Source of the DNA: Armatimonadota bacterium
GTDB lineage: Bacteria; Armatimonadota; Zipacnadia; Zipacnadales; UBA11051
Reading direction: 5' to 3'
Assembly: GCA_013178155.1 (NCBI GenBank)
Contig: JABLXH010000037.1
Span: 1 to 44,438, forward strand
Length of the DNA stretch: 44,438 nt
The position numbers and the translations under genes are program-made. This document shows positions 10,001-17,749 of the stretch, one piece after another (positions within the stretch are counted from its first letter, which is position 1; each line of letters opens with the position of its first letter). A model generated the notes under the pieces. That model saw only the letters and a list, made by a program, of their open reading frames with translations, was not told the origin of the DNA and made no database searches.

Positions 10001-10497
10001 ATGCCCTCATTGTAGGTCCGCGAGATGGCCCCGGCCGCATTCACGGTGAACTGGTAGTAGTGGTCGGCAGCCGTCACCGGCTGGTCCAGAGCGTTGGCAT
10101 AGCCGCCCATCTTGAGCACCTCTCGTGCCACCACATGCTCATCGGCGAGGCCCAGCACAACCTGCACCGCGTCGTCGTCACTGAGCAGGTCAGTCGGGCC
10201 GCGCCGGAAGGCCTTCGGGTACCCCGGCTCTGTCTCGGCGCAGACCACGGCCACCAGCAGGTGTTCGGCCTCATGCTTCAGACGGAACACAGTGGCCACC
10301 GGCAACGGCCGCTCGTTGCCCGGCAGCCACAAGTTGCGCAAGACGGCCGCCTCGTCCCACTCGCCAGGAGCGAGCCGGCCATCCAGCGTCACCGGCGCGG
10401 CGGATGGTGGGATACAGACCGTGGGCTCCGGCGCGGCTACCGCCAGGCCGATGGCCCCGACGACGAGCAGGAGACTGAGCAGGAGCGGTGCTTGCAC
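7057..10497 (-). CDS. Large secreted CBM9-like / DUF6067-type glycoside-hydrolase-like protein
   Basis: Initiation is at a GTG (10497) with CCGGGAGGTCCAGA just before it. The signal peptide is QAPLLLSLLLVVGAIGLAVAA. The protein is 1146 aa. Residues about 30-240 form a CBM9/DOMON-like sandwich (VTLDGRLAPGEWDEAAVL, LLVAVVCAETE, SDDDAVQVVLGL, WSAEMRIPFSSL). A beta supersandwich-like region follows with VWVGGHERGLAFGFDTP. A TIM-barrel region then shows DLDGVYMDGTTVPWECHHP, RPWLFAHTGG and SLCDGYYDGEQL, as in DUF6067 glycosidase-like proteins. The DGVYMDG aspartates are likely catalytic. C-terminal beta domains include a LamG-like segment. It faces the 10678 gene across 180 bases and shares its general plan. 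Substrate and reaction are unproven. Confidence 0.65.
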   Translation of the reverse strand: MQAPLLLSLLLVVGAIGLAVAAPEPTVCIPPSAAPVTLDGRLAPGEWDEAAVLRNLWLPGNERPLPVATVFRLKHEAEHLLVAVVCAETEPGYPKAFRRGPTDLLSDDDAVQVVLGLADEHVVAREVLKMGGYANALDQPVTAADHYYQFTVNAAGAISRTYNEGILERPLFTAATQRQGGGWSAEMRIPFSSLGLQQPAGRTILANLFRFRPPDMAAWHLPAFGGYVPMPFGKLVFLPRGQEGLRTIEPEPAPAALTEPTAAEPSLFVEWYPLARRVVATVSGSASSGAIVVRIPGLQERRAPVQTLPGNRLIVEVPRRVGLPVTAEAVLTDVGGAELARGTAELVAVPEPEWLQTDAGMDYVSERIPWPWTAPEVRGSTVSLLPGEMTFGSNGLPSAISRAGEEVLAGRAELIVEAGGRRLAFAPRRLVVSARGSRALALASAECAGGELQVRTEVDFDGFSIVKLRLPGIPPASITRLSLQFPLRPESALFVHRMLVQDIRRLTGFGWEGEAGPVWVGGHERGLAFGFDTPVFLSRQRRSQVQVVEEAGRTCLRLNLVDGPGQVTTEGRIFRFFLQPTPTKPVSLRKDGLFHTALWFEEWSDYQGYPDLSKLPEVKRRAAAAHAQGKPQVVYFGQLLAENAPGFQEYRSELIIPPGLMWYRRAYNPGLGMPCWVCCPRGPYGDLLLDGMRHLAVEADLDGVYMDGTTVPWECHHPAHSACDGTAVIGWETEDPTPLVATRSFLKRIRGIFDERGRPWLFAHTGGAIGIETLSLCDGYYDGEQLSRYRPGYRLPLHKFAVGYCGRPWGFRTDAIPASYGAFPLMALSALHDVEVGGECAELERRIYDEFQDEATTDYRPYWRPQPHIQRLAGDVVYSYYRKADAAMLVVSNLTWDRQAVRLDASRLFPGLEVRARDVVAKAPAVVAEGVLTLELLPHRFAAFRLSPRPPGDRSLPGPSADAASEPPPAVEVDHFRPEDWDLHPEAYGVTVEPGYELGDGRSGPRLLSKLYHDYATAELVGLDLARGGTVHLRLRASGLLRVLIGDQGLLFDRQRWSIVGDPWREGRAYHPQVAPVKTHDLVLSVRDGKLDAVYGGQALAAGVPVPATGTLKLQAWSDDWFAFDVVRLSSQPTALFADAAQHPVR

Positions 10498-10677
10498 TCT
10501 GGACCTCCCGGTTTGCAGCCAGCGTGACGCCCGTCCAGCTTAGTGCCTGAAGCCGCCTCGGAGCAAGGCGGACCTGGTCCAGGCGGGAGGATTTCGTCAG
10601 CATGTTGCGCAAAGGAATCACTCTGAGAGAGACTGTGGCGCCCAGGCGGCGGCCACCGCCGAGAGAGGGAGAAGCTC

Positions 10678-13269
10678 ATGCGGATGTCAGTACCTCTGTT
10701 TGGCACCATCATCGGGACGGTGATCACCATGGCAGCGCTGCCAGCGAGTGCAGAGATCAGACTTCCCATCGTGCGGGGGGATGCAGCCGCTGGCGTGGAG
10801 CGCATCCGCAACGGTGACTTCGAGCAGGTCGAGAACGGTCAGCCGGTGGGCTGGACGGCCTGGAAACAGGGCTTTTCGCCCGCGCCTGGACAGGGACGCG
10901 AGGGCTCCATGGCCGTGACCTGCGTCTTTCGGGCGGCCGGCGAGGAGTATGGCGCTGACAACGACATAGTGCTGAACCAGACCCAGCCGACACCCATCCT
11001 GGTACGGGGCTGGAGCAAGGCCCAGGACGTGGACGGCGCGGCCGACAGCGGCTATTCGCTCTACTGCGACCTGGAGTACATGGACGGCACACCGCTTTGG
11101 GGCCAGATTACCCCCTTCAGCACCGGCACCCACGACTGGCAGCAGCGCGAGGTGTTCATCGTACCCGCCAAACCGGTGCGGTCGCTGACAATCCACTGTC
11201 TCTTCCGGGGCCACCGCGGCCAGGTCTGGTTCGACGACGTTCAGGCGCTGGAGATGCAAGTGGCGGCCGGGACGACGCTGCTGGACGGCGTGGCTGTGGT
11301 TCCCGGCGCGGCGCCAGGCGTGACCGAGCAAGGCGAGGAGATCCGGGGGGGCGGTGTGGGTCTGCGCTATGACGCGGCCACCGGCGCGGTGGGGCGCGTC
11401 TCCGTGGACCGGAAACTGCTTCCGGCGGGCGTCGGCCCCGGCGGGTTCCTGGTGCGCGACGTGGCCGCCAACTCCGACTGGCATGGCTTCACCGATGGCA
11501 AGTGCGTGGCCCTGAACCTGGAGCTGGAGGTGCAATGGCAGACGGGTGAAGACGGCATCCGCCTGAACGGGCGGCTGCGCGACACCACGGGTCAGGACCG
11601 GGCTGTGACGCTCATGTTCGCCCTGCCCGTGGACGCCCGCGGCGACCAGTGGGGCGAGGGCATCCATGAGAGCCAGACCATCGCCGAAGGCGAGTACTCC
11701 GATACGGTCACGATGGGGACCGGGACGACCGGGACCATGTCACGCTACCCCTTCACCGGTGTCCACGGCGACGACTACGGTCTGAGCCTCGGCCTGGACT
11801 TCGATCGCCCGTGCCAGTACCGGCTAGCCTACAATGCCGACACCCAGCAGTACTTCGTGAGCTTTGACCTGGCGCTCGTCCCTGATACCCGGGCCTTCCC
11901 CAGCGCCGCCCCCTTTGGCTTGACGATCACCAGCTTCGATCCGGCCTGGGGTTTCCGCGCCGCGGCCCAAGGCTACTACGAGCTCTTTCCCGAAGCCTTC
12001 GTCTGCCGCTCCAGGGAGCAGGGCATCTGGATGCCGTTCGCCAAGATCAGCCAGGTGCAAGGTTTTGAGGACTTCGGGTTCAAGTACAAGGAGGGCAACG
12101 ACGAGACGGCCTGGGACGATGAGCACGGCATCCTGACCTTCCGCTACACGGAGCCCAGTACCTGGTGGATGTCCATGCCCGAAGACATGCCCCGGACCTA
12201 CGAGGCGGCCATGGCCGAGGCCCGACGGCTGGCAGAGGCCGGCAACATCAAGGCCAAGGCACTCCTGACCTCCGGCATCTTCGACGACCAGGGCAGATAC
12301 ATAATGCTCTTCCGCAACGAGCCCTGGTGCAACGGCGCGGTGTTCTCCAACAGTTGCCTGCCGGGCATCGAGGGCGAGATCAACGACGCTCGGGTCGCAT
12401 GGAACGAGCGGATCAAGGAACAGCTCTATGGCCCCAATCGGGTCGGCGACCTGGACGGCGAGTACCTGGACTCCCTCGAAGGCTACGTCACCAGCGACGT
12501 CAACTTCCGCCGGGAGCACTTCGCCGTGGTCAACCGCCCCCTGACCTTCACCCGCACCGACCACCGTCCGGTCATTCACAAGGGCTTCGCTGTGGACGAG
12601 TTCACGGAATGGATCGCCCGTGACGTGCACGGTCTGGGCAAGCTGATGTTTGCCAACGCTGTGCCCTACCGCTTCACCTTCCTTTGTCGCCACCTGGACA
12701 TCATGGGGACCGAGACCAACTGGCTCTGGCAAGGGCGCTGGAGCCCCTCGGACCACAGCAGTCTGGGCATGGTCCGCACGCTCTGCGCCCAGAAGCCGTA
12801 CCTGTTCCTGCAAAACACCCAGTTTGAGCCCTTCGGGCCCTATGTCGAGCGCTACTTCCAGCGCTGTCTGCTGTATGGCATGTACCCCAGCTTCTTCAGT
12901 CCCGACGCCTCCACCGGCAACTACTGGACACTGCCCGAGCTGTACAACCGGGACCGGGAACTGCACCGCAAGTACCAGCCGGTGATCCGACGCGTCGCCG
13001 AGGCGGGCTGGCAGCCGATAACCTTGGCGCGAACCGAGTCCCCGAAGATCATGCTGGAACGTTTCGGTCCCAACGCGGCGGGCGAGACCTTCATCACGGT
13101 GTTCAACGATGGCGCTGAGACGCAGACCGCCCAGATACGCCTCGATGCGAGCCTCGGCGCGGCCACCGCGACGGAGCTACTCTCCGGCGAGCCACTGGCC
13201 CTGGCCGACGGGACCTTTGAGGTGACGCTGGCGCCGGAGGCTTGCGTGGCGGTGATGCTCACGCGGTAG
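10678..13269 (+). CDS. Secreted glycosidase-like protein with N-terminal CBM4/9-type domain
   Basis: The ATG at 10678 follows GAGAGAGGGAGAAGCTC and begins a signal peptide cleaved near PASA-EI. The protein is 863 aa. Residues about 40-200 are a jelly-roll carbohydrate-binding domain (IRNGDFEQVENGQPVGW ... GQVWFDDVQALEM), the CBM4/9 plan also seen in the GH39 gene of this window. The middle (VHGDDYGLSLGLDFDRP) looks like a beta supersandwich. The catalytic-looking barrel holds VGDLDGEYLDSLEGYVTSD, HKGFAVDEF, FANAVPYRF and ETNWLWQGRWSP, and a small beta domain ends AVMLTR. The GEYLDS aspartate or glutamate occupies the place of DGVYMDG in the divergent neighbour. I could not name a CAZy family. 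It is the first gene of a tight rightward series, with the GH62 gene starting 12 bases after its stop. Confidence 0.6.
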   Translation: MRMSVPLFGTIIGTVITMAALPASAEIRLPIVRGDAAAGVERIRNGDFEQVENGQPVGWTAWKQGFSPAPGQGREGSMAVTCVFRAAGEEYGADNDIVLNQTQPTPILVRGWSKAQDVDGAADSGYSLYCDLEYMDGTPLWGQITPFSTGTHDWQQREVFIVPAKPVRSLTIHCLFRGHRGQVWFDDVQALEMQVAAGTTLLDGVAVVPGAAPGVTEQGEEIRGGGVGLRYDAATGAVGRVSVDRKLLPAGVGPGGFLVRDVAANSDWHGFTDGKCVALNLELEVQWQTGEDGIRLNGRLRDTTGQDRAVTLMFALPVDARGDQWGEGIHESQTIAEGEYSDTVTMGTGTTGTMSRYPFTGVHGDDYGLSLGLDFDRPCQYRLAYNADTQQYFVSFDLALVPDTRAFPSAAPFGLTITSFDPAWGFRAAAQGYYELFPEAFVCRSREQGIWMPFAKISQVQGFEDFGFKYKEGNDETAWDDEHGILTFRYTEPSTWWMSMPEDMPRTYEAAMAEARRLAEAGNIKAKALLTSGIFDDQGRYIMLFRNEPWCNGAVFSNSCLPGIEGEINDARVAWNERIKEQLYGPNRVGDLDGEYLDSLEGYVTSDVNFRREHFAVVNRPLTFTRTDHRPVIHKGFAVDEFTEWIARDVHGLGKLMFANAVPYRFTFLCRHLDIMGTETNWLWQGRWSPSDHSSLGMVRTLCAQKPYLFLQNTQFEPFGPYVERYFQRCLLYGMYPSFFSPDASTGNYWTLPELYNRDRELHRKYQPVIRRVAEAGWQPITLARTESPKIMLERFGPNAAGETFITVFNDGAETQTAQIRLDASLGAATATELLSGEPLALADGTFEVTLAPEACVAVMLTR

Positions 13270-13280
13270 GAGGGATCAGA

Positions 13281-14336
13281 GTGGAGACGCAGCCGCTCAC
13301 CTGGACCGTGGCTTGCGGCCTGGCGCTGGCTGTCGTCGCCGGCTGCCTGGCCCAAGACGCACCTGATGCCTCGGCGCGGCAGGCCGCCATCAGCGACCTG
13401 TTGGCCGGGCGCTTCGCCTGGCAGATGTCTCCGCCCTTGCTGGGACCGGTCAGCACCGAAGGCGACACCCGCTACTCGGTAAAGGACCCCTCCGTGGTCT
13501 TCGACGGCCAGCGCTGGCATGTCTTCTGTACGGTCCGGGGCAAGGAGCGCAGCCACCGCATCGAGCACATTGCCTTCGCGGACTGGGAGCACACCGCGCA
13601 GGCCACGCGCCAGATGCTGACCATGCACGGCGGCTTCTTTTGCGCGCCTCAGGTCTTCTACTTCACGCCCCACCGCAAGTGGTACCTAATCTGCCAGGCC
13701 AGCAGCCCGGATTGGTCACCCGAGTACGGTGCCGCCTTCGCAACCACAGACGATGTCGCCAACCCCGGCTCGTGGAGCGCCCTGCAGCCGCTGGGCGCCC
13801 GGCCTGTGGGCGACAACGCGGGCCTCGATTTCTGGGTCATCTGCGACGACACGAAGGCTCACCTGTTCTTCACCACCCTCGATGGGCACATGTGGCGTGA
13901 GGAGACCACTCTGACCGACTTCCCGCATGGGTGGTCAGAGCCGGTGGTCGCCATCGAGGGTGACGTGTTCGAGGCCAGCCACACCTACCGGTTGCGCGGC
14001 CTGGATCAGTATCTGACGCTGATCGAGGCCCAGGGCGGGCACGGCTGGCGCTACTACAAGGCCTACCTGGCAGACCGCCTCGACGCCGAATGGCGACCCC
14101 TGGCGGCCTCGCGCGACCAGGCCTTCGCCAGCATGCTAAACGTTCAGGCGCCGGCCGAGCGCTGGACCGAATGCATCAGCCACGGAGAGCTGCTGCGCAC
14201 CGGCAGCGATGAACGCCTCGAGGTGGACCCGGCCAAACTCCGCTTCGTCTTTCAGGGCGCGTTGGATCGCGACCGCGAGGGGAAGCCCTATGGCGAGATC
14301 CCCTGGCGGCTCGGACTGCTGGAGCCTGTGCGATGA
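13281..14336 (+). CDS. GH62-family alpha-L-arabinofuranosidase, putative lipoprotein
   Basis: The GTG at 13281 has TAGGAGGGATCAGA before it; the frame is open 13 codons further but overlaps the preceding gene. The protein is 351 aa. Its five-bladed propeller motifs match GH62 in order: VKDPSVVFDGQRWHVF (D69, candidate general base), FCAPQVFYFTPHRKWYL, NAGLDFWVICDD (D183, candidate pKa modulator), HLFFTTLDGHMWR, GDVFEASHTYRL (E231, candidate acid), YLTLIEAQGGHGWRYYKAYLADRL, TECISHGELLR and DPAKLRFVFQG. GH62 enzymes release L-arabinofuranose side chains from arabinoxylan or arabinan. The leader ends VVAGC (Cys22), a plausible lipobox, although its n-region lacks basic residues, so the enzyme may be membrane-anchored. 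Its stop overlaps the next start as ATGA. Confidence 0.85.
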   Translation: METQPLTWTVACGLALAVVAGCLAQDAPDASARQAAISDLLAGRFAWQMSPPLLGPVSTEGDTRYSVKDPSVVFDGQRWHVFCTVRGKERSHRIEHIAFADWEHTAQATRQMLTMHGGFFCAPQVFYFTPHRKWYLICQASSPDWSPEYGAAFATTDDVANPGSWSALQPLGARPVGDNAGLDFWVICDDTKAHLFFTTLDGHMWREETTLTDFPHGWSEPVVAIEGDVFEASHTYRLRGLDQYLTLIEAQGGHGWRYYKAYLADRLDAEWRPLAASRDQAFASMLNVQAPAERWTECISHGELLRTGSDERLEVDPAKLRFVFQGALDRDREGKPYGEIPWRLGLLEPVR

Positions 14337-17300
14337 GCGGCCAACCGCTGGCTGCGCCGCTGGCAGTTGCTCTCTCCCTGCTCGGCCTTGCCGGCCTCGC
14401 AACCGCGGCGCTCGTGGGGCCGTCCCGTTCGGACCCCCACGTGACCGTGCTGTGTGACCTGATCGACGAGTTCCCCGCGGCCGAGCGCATCAACGCCCCG
14501 TCGGTGGAGCTGCACCCCCTGGCCCGTACCCACGCGCAGGTACTGCCGAGCATCAGCCTGCACCCTACGGGGGAAGGCGACACCATTGTTCGCTACCGGC
14601 TGGACCTGCCGCGCATCGGTCCCGGCGAGCGGCTCCTGGCCCTGATGCAGGTCGCCATGTCCGACGGCATTCCGTGGGACAGTCCATTGGAGCCTAACGG
14701 CGTGCGGTTCTCGGTCGCGGCCGAGGGAGAGACGGTGTGGGAGGAGGACGTGCGCTTCACCGGCTGGCAGTGGCGTGCGGCCGAACTGACGTCCCTGGCG
14801 GGCCGAAGGGTCGCCCTGGACCTGCGCAGCAACGCCATCGGCGGGAATGCTGCCTATGACTGGTTCCTCGTGGCCCGCCCCCGGGTGGTCCGCTTCCGTG
14901 GCGTGAACGATGCGAGCGCTCTGGCAGGCAACGCATCGGGCTACGCCGTGGCCCGCGTCCGCAGCGACGGCCCCGCAAGGGTGCGCCTGTCGGCGGGTGG
15001 CGCAGTGACAGAGGCGCTGGTGCCTGGGGGTACCCACTGCCTGGCGGCGCGATTCGACGGCGCTGCCCCCGCCTCGTGCGAGGCTATCGAGGGAACCGCT
15101 GAGGTGCTGAGCATCGAGCTGGCTCCGGCCTCCTATGCCGTTAAGCTCGGTGACCTGGCCACCAGCCAGGCATTGCTGATGGCCGGACAGCCCTTTGAGG
15201 TCTACCTCCCGTTGATGAACCCCGGTGAGGGCACGTACCCGGGCGGCGATGTCGCCGTGCTGCAAGGAGCCGGAACACGGCGCCGCGCAGTTAGCCTGCC
15301 TGTGCGGCCTGGCGGTGAAGGCGTCGTACGCTGGACTGGCCTCCGCTTCGACCACGCCGGGCGGTACCACCTGGCGGCGTCGCTGGACGGCCAGCGTCGT
15401 GAGCTTGAGGTCACTGTGCTCCCGGCGGTGGCGTGGCCGGACACGCGGCCGGGCGAGCCGGAGGTCCGCACCGTCGCCGGCCACCCGGCCGTGGGCCTCG
15501 CCGGCAATCCGCATGCCCGTGTGTGCGTCCTGGTGGGCACCGACGGCAGCGCCGGTGCTGTGGCGCAGACCTGGGATGGGCGCGGCTGGCAGACGGTGGC
15601 CACCGTGGCGCCGCTGGCGCGGCTGCAGGTAGCTGCACCGGGCGGGTCACAGGAAGTCCCCCTGCGTTTCGGAGCGCCACAGGCACGGGGCGACCAACTG
15701 GTCGTCACGGGCGATGCTGTCGTGGCGGACGGCGCGACCTGGACCGTACGCCTCACCCTCAAGCCCGACCCAGAGGCTCCGCGCCTCCACTGGGACTGCC
15801 AGGCGCGGTGCGATACCGGGGCGGAACTGCTGGGCTTCAACTCGCCGGAGTTGGCGGCGGGTGAGGGAGCCTTCGGTGAGCGCAAGGAGTTCGCGCTTTT
15901 CCCGGGCGTGGAGTACCTCGAAGGTGACGAGCCCTCGTCCTCTCCGCGCGACTTGGCCCCGCCCCTGAACGACCGCCGCGCGCCCCGGGCGGACAAGATC
16001 GCCGTCCCCCTCATGGCAGCGCAGGGTGGGGGAGCTTTGGTGGGGCTGCTGTGGGGTATGCAACAGAAGTGGTCGGAGGGACAGAGCTTGCCGGCGGCGC
16101 GCTTCAATGCCCCCGCCTTCGACAGCGGGCCTCGCTACGTGCGTATGGCCCTGAGCGCCCCCGGCATCGGGCCATACGTGCCGGAGAACGCCCCCCAGGC
16201 CACGAAGCCCTACCCCCTGGCGGCGGGGCAGAACCTGCGTCTTCAGTCAGTGCTGGTGCTCGACCACCGCTCGCGTTACCAGGAAGGCCACGTGGCGAAG
16301 GGGCCGCACCGGGGCAGCCTTCTGACGCAGGCCTTCCAGCACTGGGTGGACGTCTTCGGTCTTCCGGCGCCACAGCCGCTTCCGCGCTCGTGGGAGGCGG
16401 AGCGAGAGCTCTGCCGCGAAGCCTTTCTCAAGACCCTCTGGAGCCAGGACCCTCCCGGCTGGCCGCCCTACGCCGGGCAGCCTGTCGGCTATGACACCGA
16501 GGCCCTCAGCTCCCTGTCGCTGGAACTGCAGGCAGGCGTGGATGCGGACACGCGAGCCGAAATCGAACGGCGCTGCCGGACCGTGGCGGAACGGGCGCTA
16601 CGGGACAAGGGGCCCGGTAGCCTGCTACAGGGCAACCGCGTGCTGCTGCCTTTCCACTACGGCCACCTCGCCGAGAGCCTGCGCCAATACCGGGGCCTGG
16701 CGCAGAGTCTGCTGGGCGGGCGCGAAGACGGTCTGTGGGTGTGGCGACCCGGTGACGCCGAGCACGCCGGGTTGGGCGTCCCTGGTACGCACACCCTCGG
16801 GCAGGCAGCGTACCCGTGCCTGGTGGTGCTGCGCGCGGCCCGGTTCCTGGGCGACTCGGACCTGACCCGGGAGGCGCTGCAGGCCTTGCGACAGATGGAG
16901 CAGTACGAGGTCCCCCGGGGGGCCTCGATGTGGGAGTGTCCGCAGTATCAGCCCGACCTGTTCGCGGCGGCGCTGGCCATCAAGGCCTATGTCGAAGCCT
17001 ACCGGCTCACCGGCGACACACAGCATCTGGCCCACGCCCGCTACTGGGCCTGGACGGGACTGCCCTTCGTGTACACCTGGAGCCTGGACGGGTATCCCAC
17101 CATGCTCTACAACACGGTCGGGGTCATCGGCTCCACCTACTACACGCACTCCTGGATTGGCCGACCGTTGATCTGGATGGGCATGGACTACGCCTACGCG
17201 TTGCAGGACCTGGCGCCCCACGACAACAGCTTCGCGTGGCTGCAGGTCGCCGAGGGCATCACGCGGTCGGCGACCTGGCAGCAGTACGCCGAGGGGCCAA

Positions 17301-17749
17301 GCAAGGGTCTCTTTCCGGACTCCTGGGAGATGGCCACCAACACCCCTAACCCCGCCGACATCCTGCCCAACCTCATCCTGCTGAACGGTCACCGTCTGCG
17401 TGGCTTGTCCCTGGAGACACGCTTCGCCCGTGTGGGTGAGGGCGAGGCGGCCGTACACCTCAACAGTTCAGCCGACATCGTGAGCATCGAGGGCGGTCTG
17501 CCGGGCGACCGGGTCAGCTTCACCCTCGCCGGAGTGCCCGGCTTCCCCGCCCACAGCGTCCTGGCTCCGGTGGATGAACCTGCGGCCGTCGAGGGCGCCG
17601 GAGACCGGGCAGCGTCTGACGCGGAATTGCAGGAGCGCCTCGTGGGTTGGCTCTATGACGCCGAGTTGCGGGCACTTGTCCTGAAGCAGACGCCCGGAGC
17701 GGGGCCGCTGACGACCGTCGTCCACTGGCGCACAGGGCCGGGCGGCTAG
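14333..17749 (+). CDS. Large secreted protein with six-hairpin (alpha/alpha)6-like C-terminal domain
   Basis: The ATG at 14333 overlaps the GH62 stop (ATGA), indicating translational coupling. The 1138-aa protein starts with a signal peptide (LAAPLAVALSLLGLAGLATAA). Residues 30-650 are predicted beta-rich, with jelly-roll-like and Ig-like segments (YRLDLPRIGPGERLLALMQV, FEVYLPLMNPGEGTYPGGDV). From about residue 690 the pattern becomes helical hairpins: VGYDTEALSSLSLELQAG, FHYGHLAESLRQYRGLAQ, YQPDLFAAALAIKAYVEAY, HARYWAWTGLPFVY, WIGRPLIWMGMDYAYAL. This resembles six-hairpin glycosidases. I recognise no family-specific catalytic signature. Coupling to GH62 suggests a role on the same arabinose-containing substrate. 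Its stop codon interlocks with that of the convergent GH39 gene (shared CTAG). Confidence 0.6.
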   Translation: MSGQPLAAPLAVALSLLGLAGLATAALVGPSRSDPHVTVLCDLIDEFPAAERINAPSVELHPLARTHAQVLPSISLHPTGEGDTIVRYRLDLPRIGPGERLLALMQVAMSDGIPWDSPLEPNGVRFSVAAEGETVWEEDVRFTGWQWRAAELTSLAGRRVALDLRSNAIGGNAAYDWFLVARPRVVRFRGVNDASALAGNASGYAVARVRSDGPARVRLSAGGAVTEALVPGGTHCLAARFDGAAPASCEAIEGTAEVLSIELAPASYAVKLGDLATSQALLMAGQPFEVYLPLMNPGEGTYPGGDVAVLQGAGTRRRAVSLPVRPGGEGVVRWTGLRFDHAGRYHLAASLDGQRRELEVTVLPAVAWPDTRPGEPEVRTVAGHPAVGLAGNPHARVCVLVGTDGSAGAVAQTWDGRGWQTVATVAPLARLQVAAPGGSQEVPLRFGAPQARGDQLVVTGDAVVADGATWTVRLTLKPDPEAPRLHWDCQARCDTGAELLGFNSPELAAGEGAFGERKEFALFPGVEYLEGDEPSSSPRDLAPPLNDRRAPRADKIAVPLMAAQGGGALVGLLWGMQQKWSEGQSLPAARFNAPAFDSGPRYVRMALSAPGIGPYVPENAPQATKPYPLAAGQNLRLQSVLVLDHRSRYQEGHVAKGPHRGSLLTQAFQHWVDVFGLPAPQPLPRSWEAERELCREAFLKTLWSQDPPGWPPYAGQPVGYDTEALSSLSLELQAGVDADTRAEIERRCRTVAERALRDKGPGSLLQGNRVLLPFHYGHLAESLRQYRGLAQSLLGGREDGLWVWRPGDAEHAGLGVPGTHTLGQAAYPCLVVLRAARFLGDSDLTREALQALRQMEQYEVPRGASMWECPQYQPDLFAAALAIKAYVEAYRLTGDTQHLAHARYWAWTGLPFVYTWSLDGYPTMLYNTVGVIGSTYYTHSWIGRPLIWMGMDYAYALQDLAPHDNSFAWLQVAEGITRSATWQQYAEGPSKGLFPDSWEMATNTPNPADILPNLILLNGHRLRGLSLETRFARVGEGEAAVHLNSSADIVSIEGGLPGDRVSFTLAGVPGFPAHSVLAPVDEPAAVEGAGDRAASDAELQERLVGWLYDAELRALVLKQTPGAGPLTTVVHWRTGPGG

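Noticed and set aside
11824-12966. Long minus-strand open frame opposite the 10678-13269 glycosidase-like gene
   Set aside because: The plus-strand protein has a signal peptide, ribosome site and domain motifs; the antisense frame has none.
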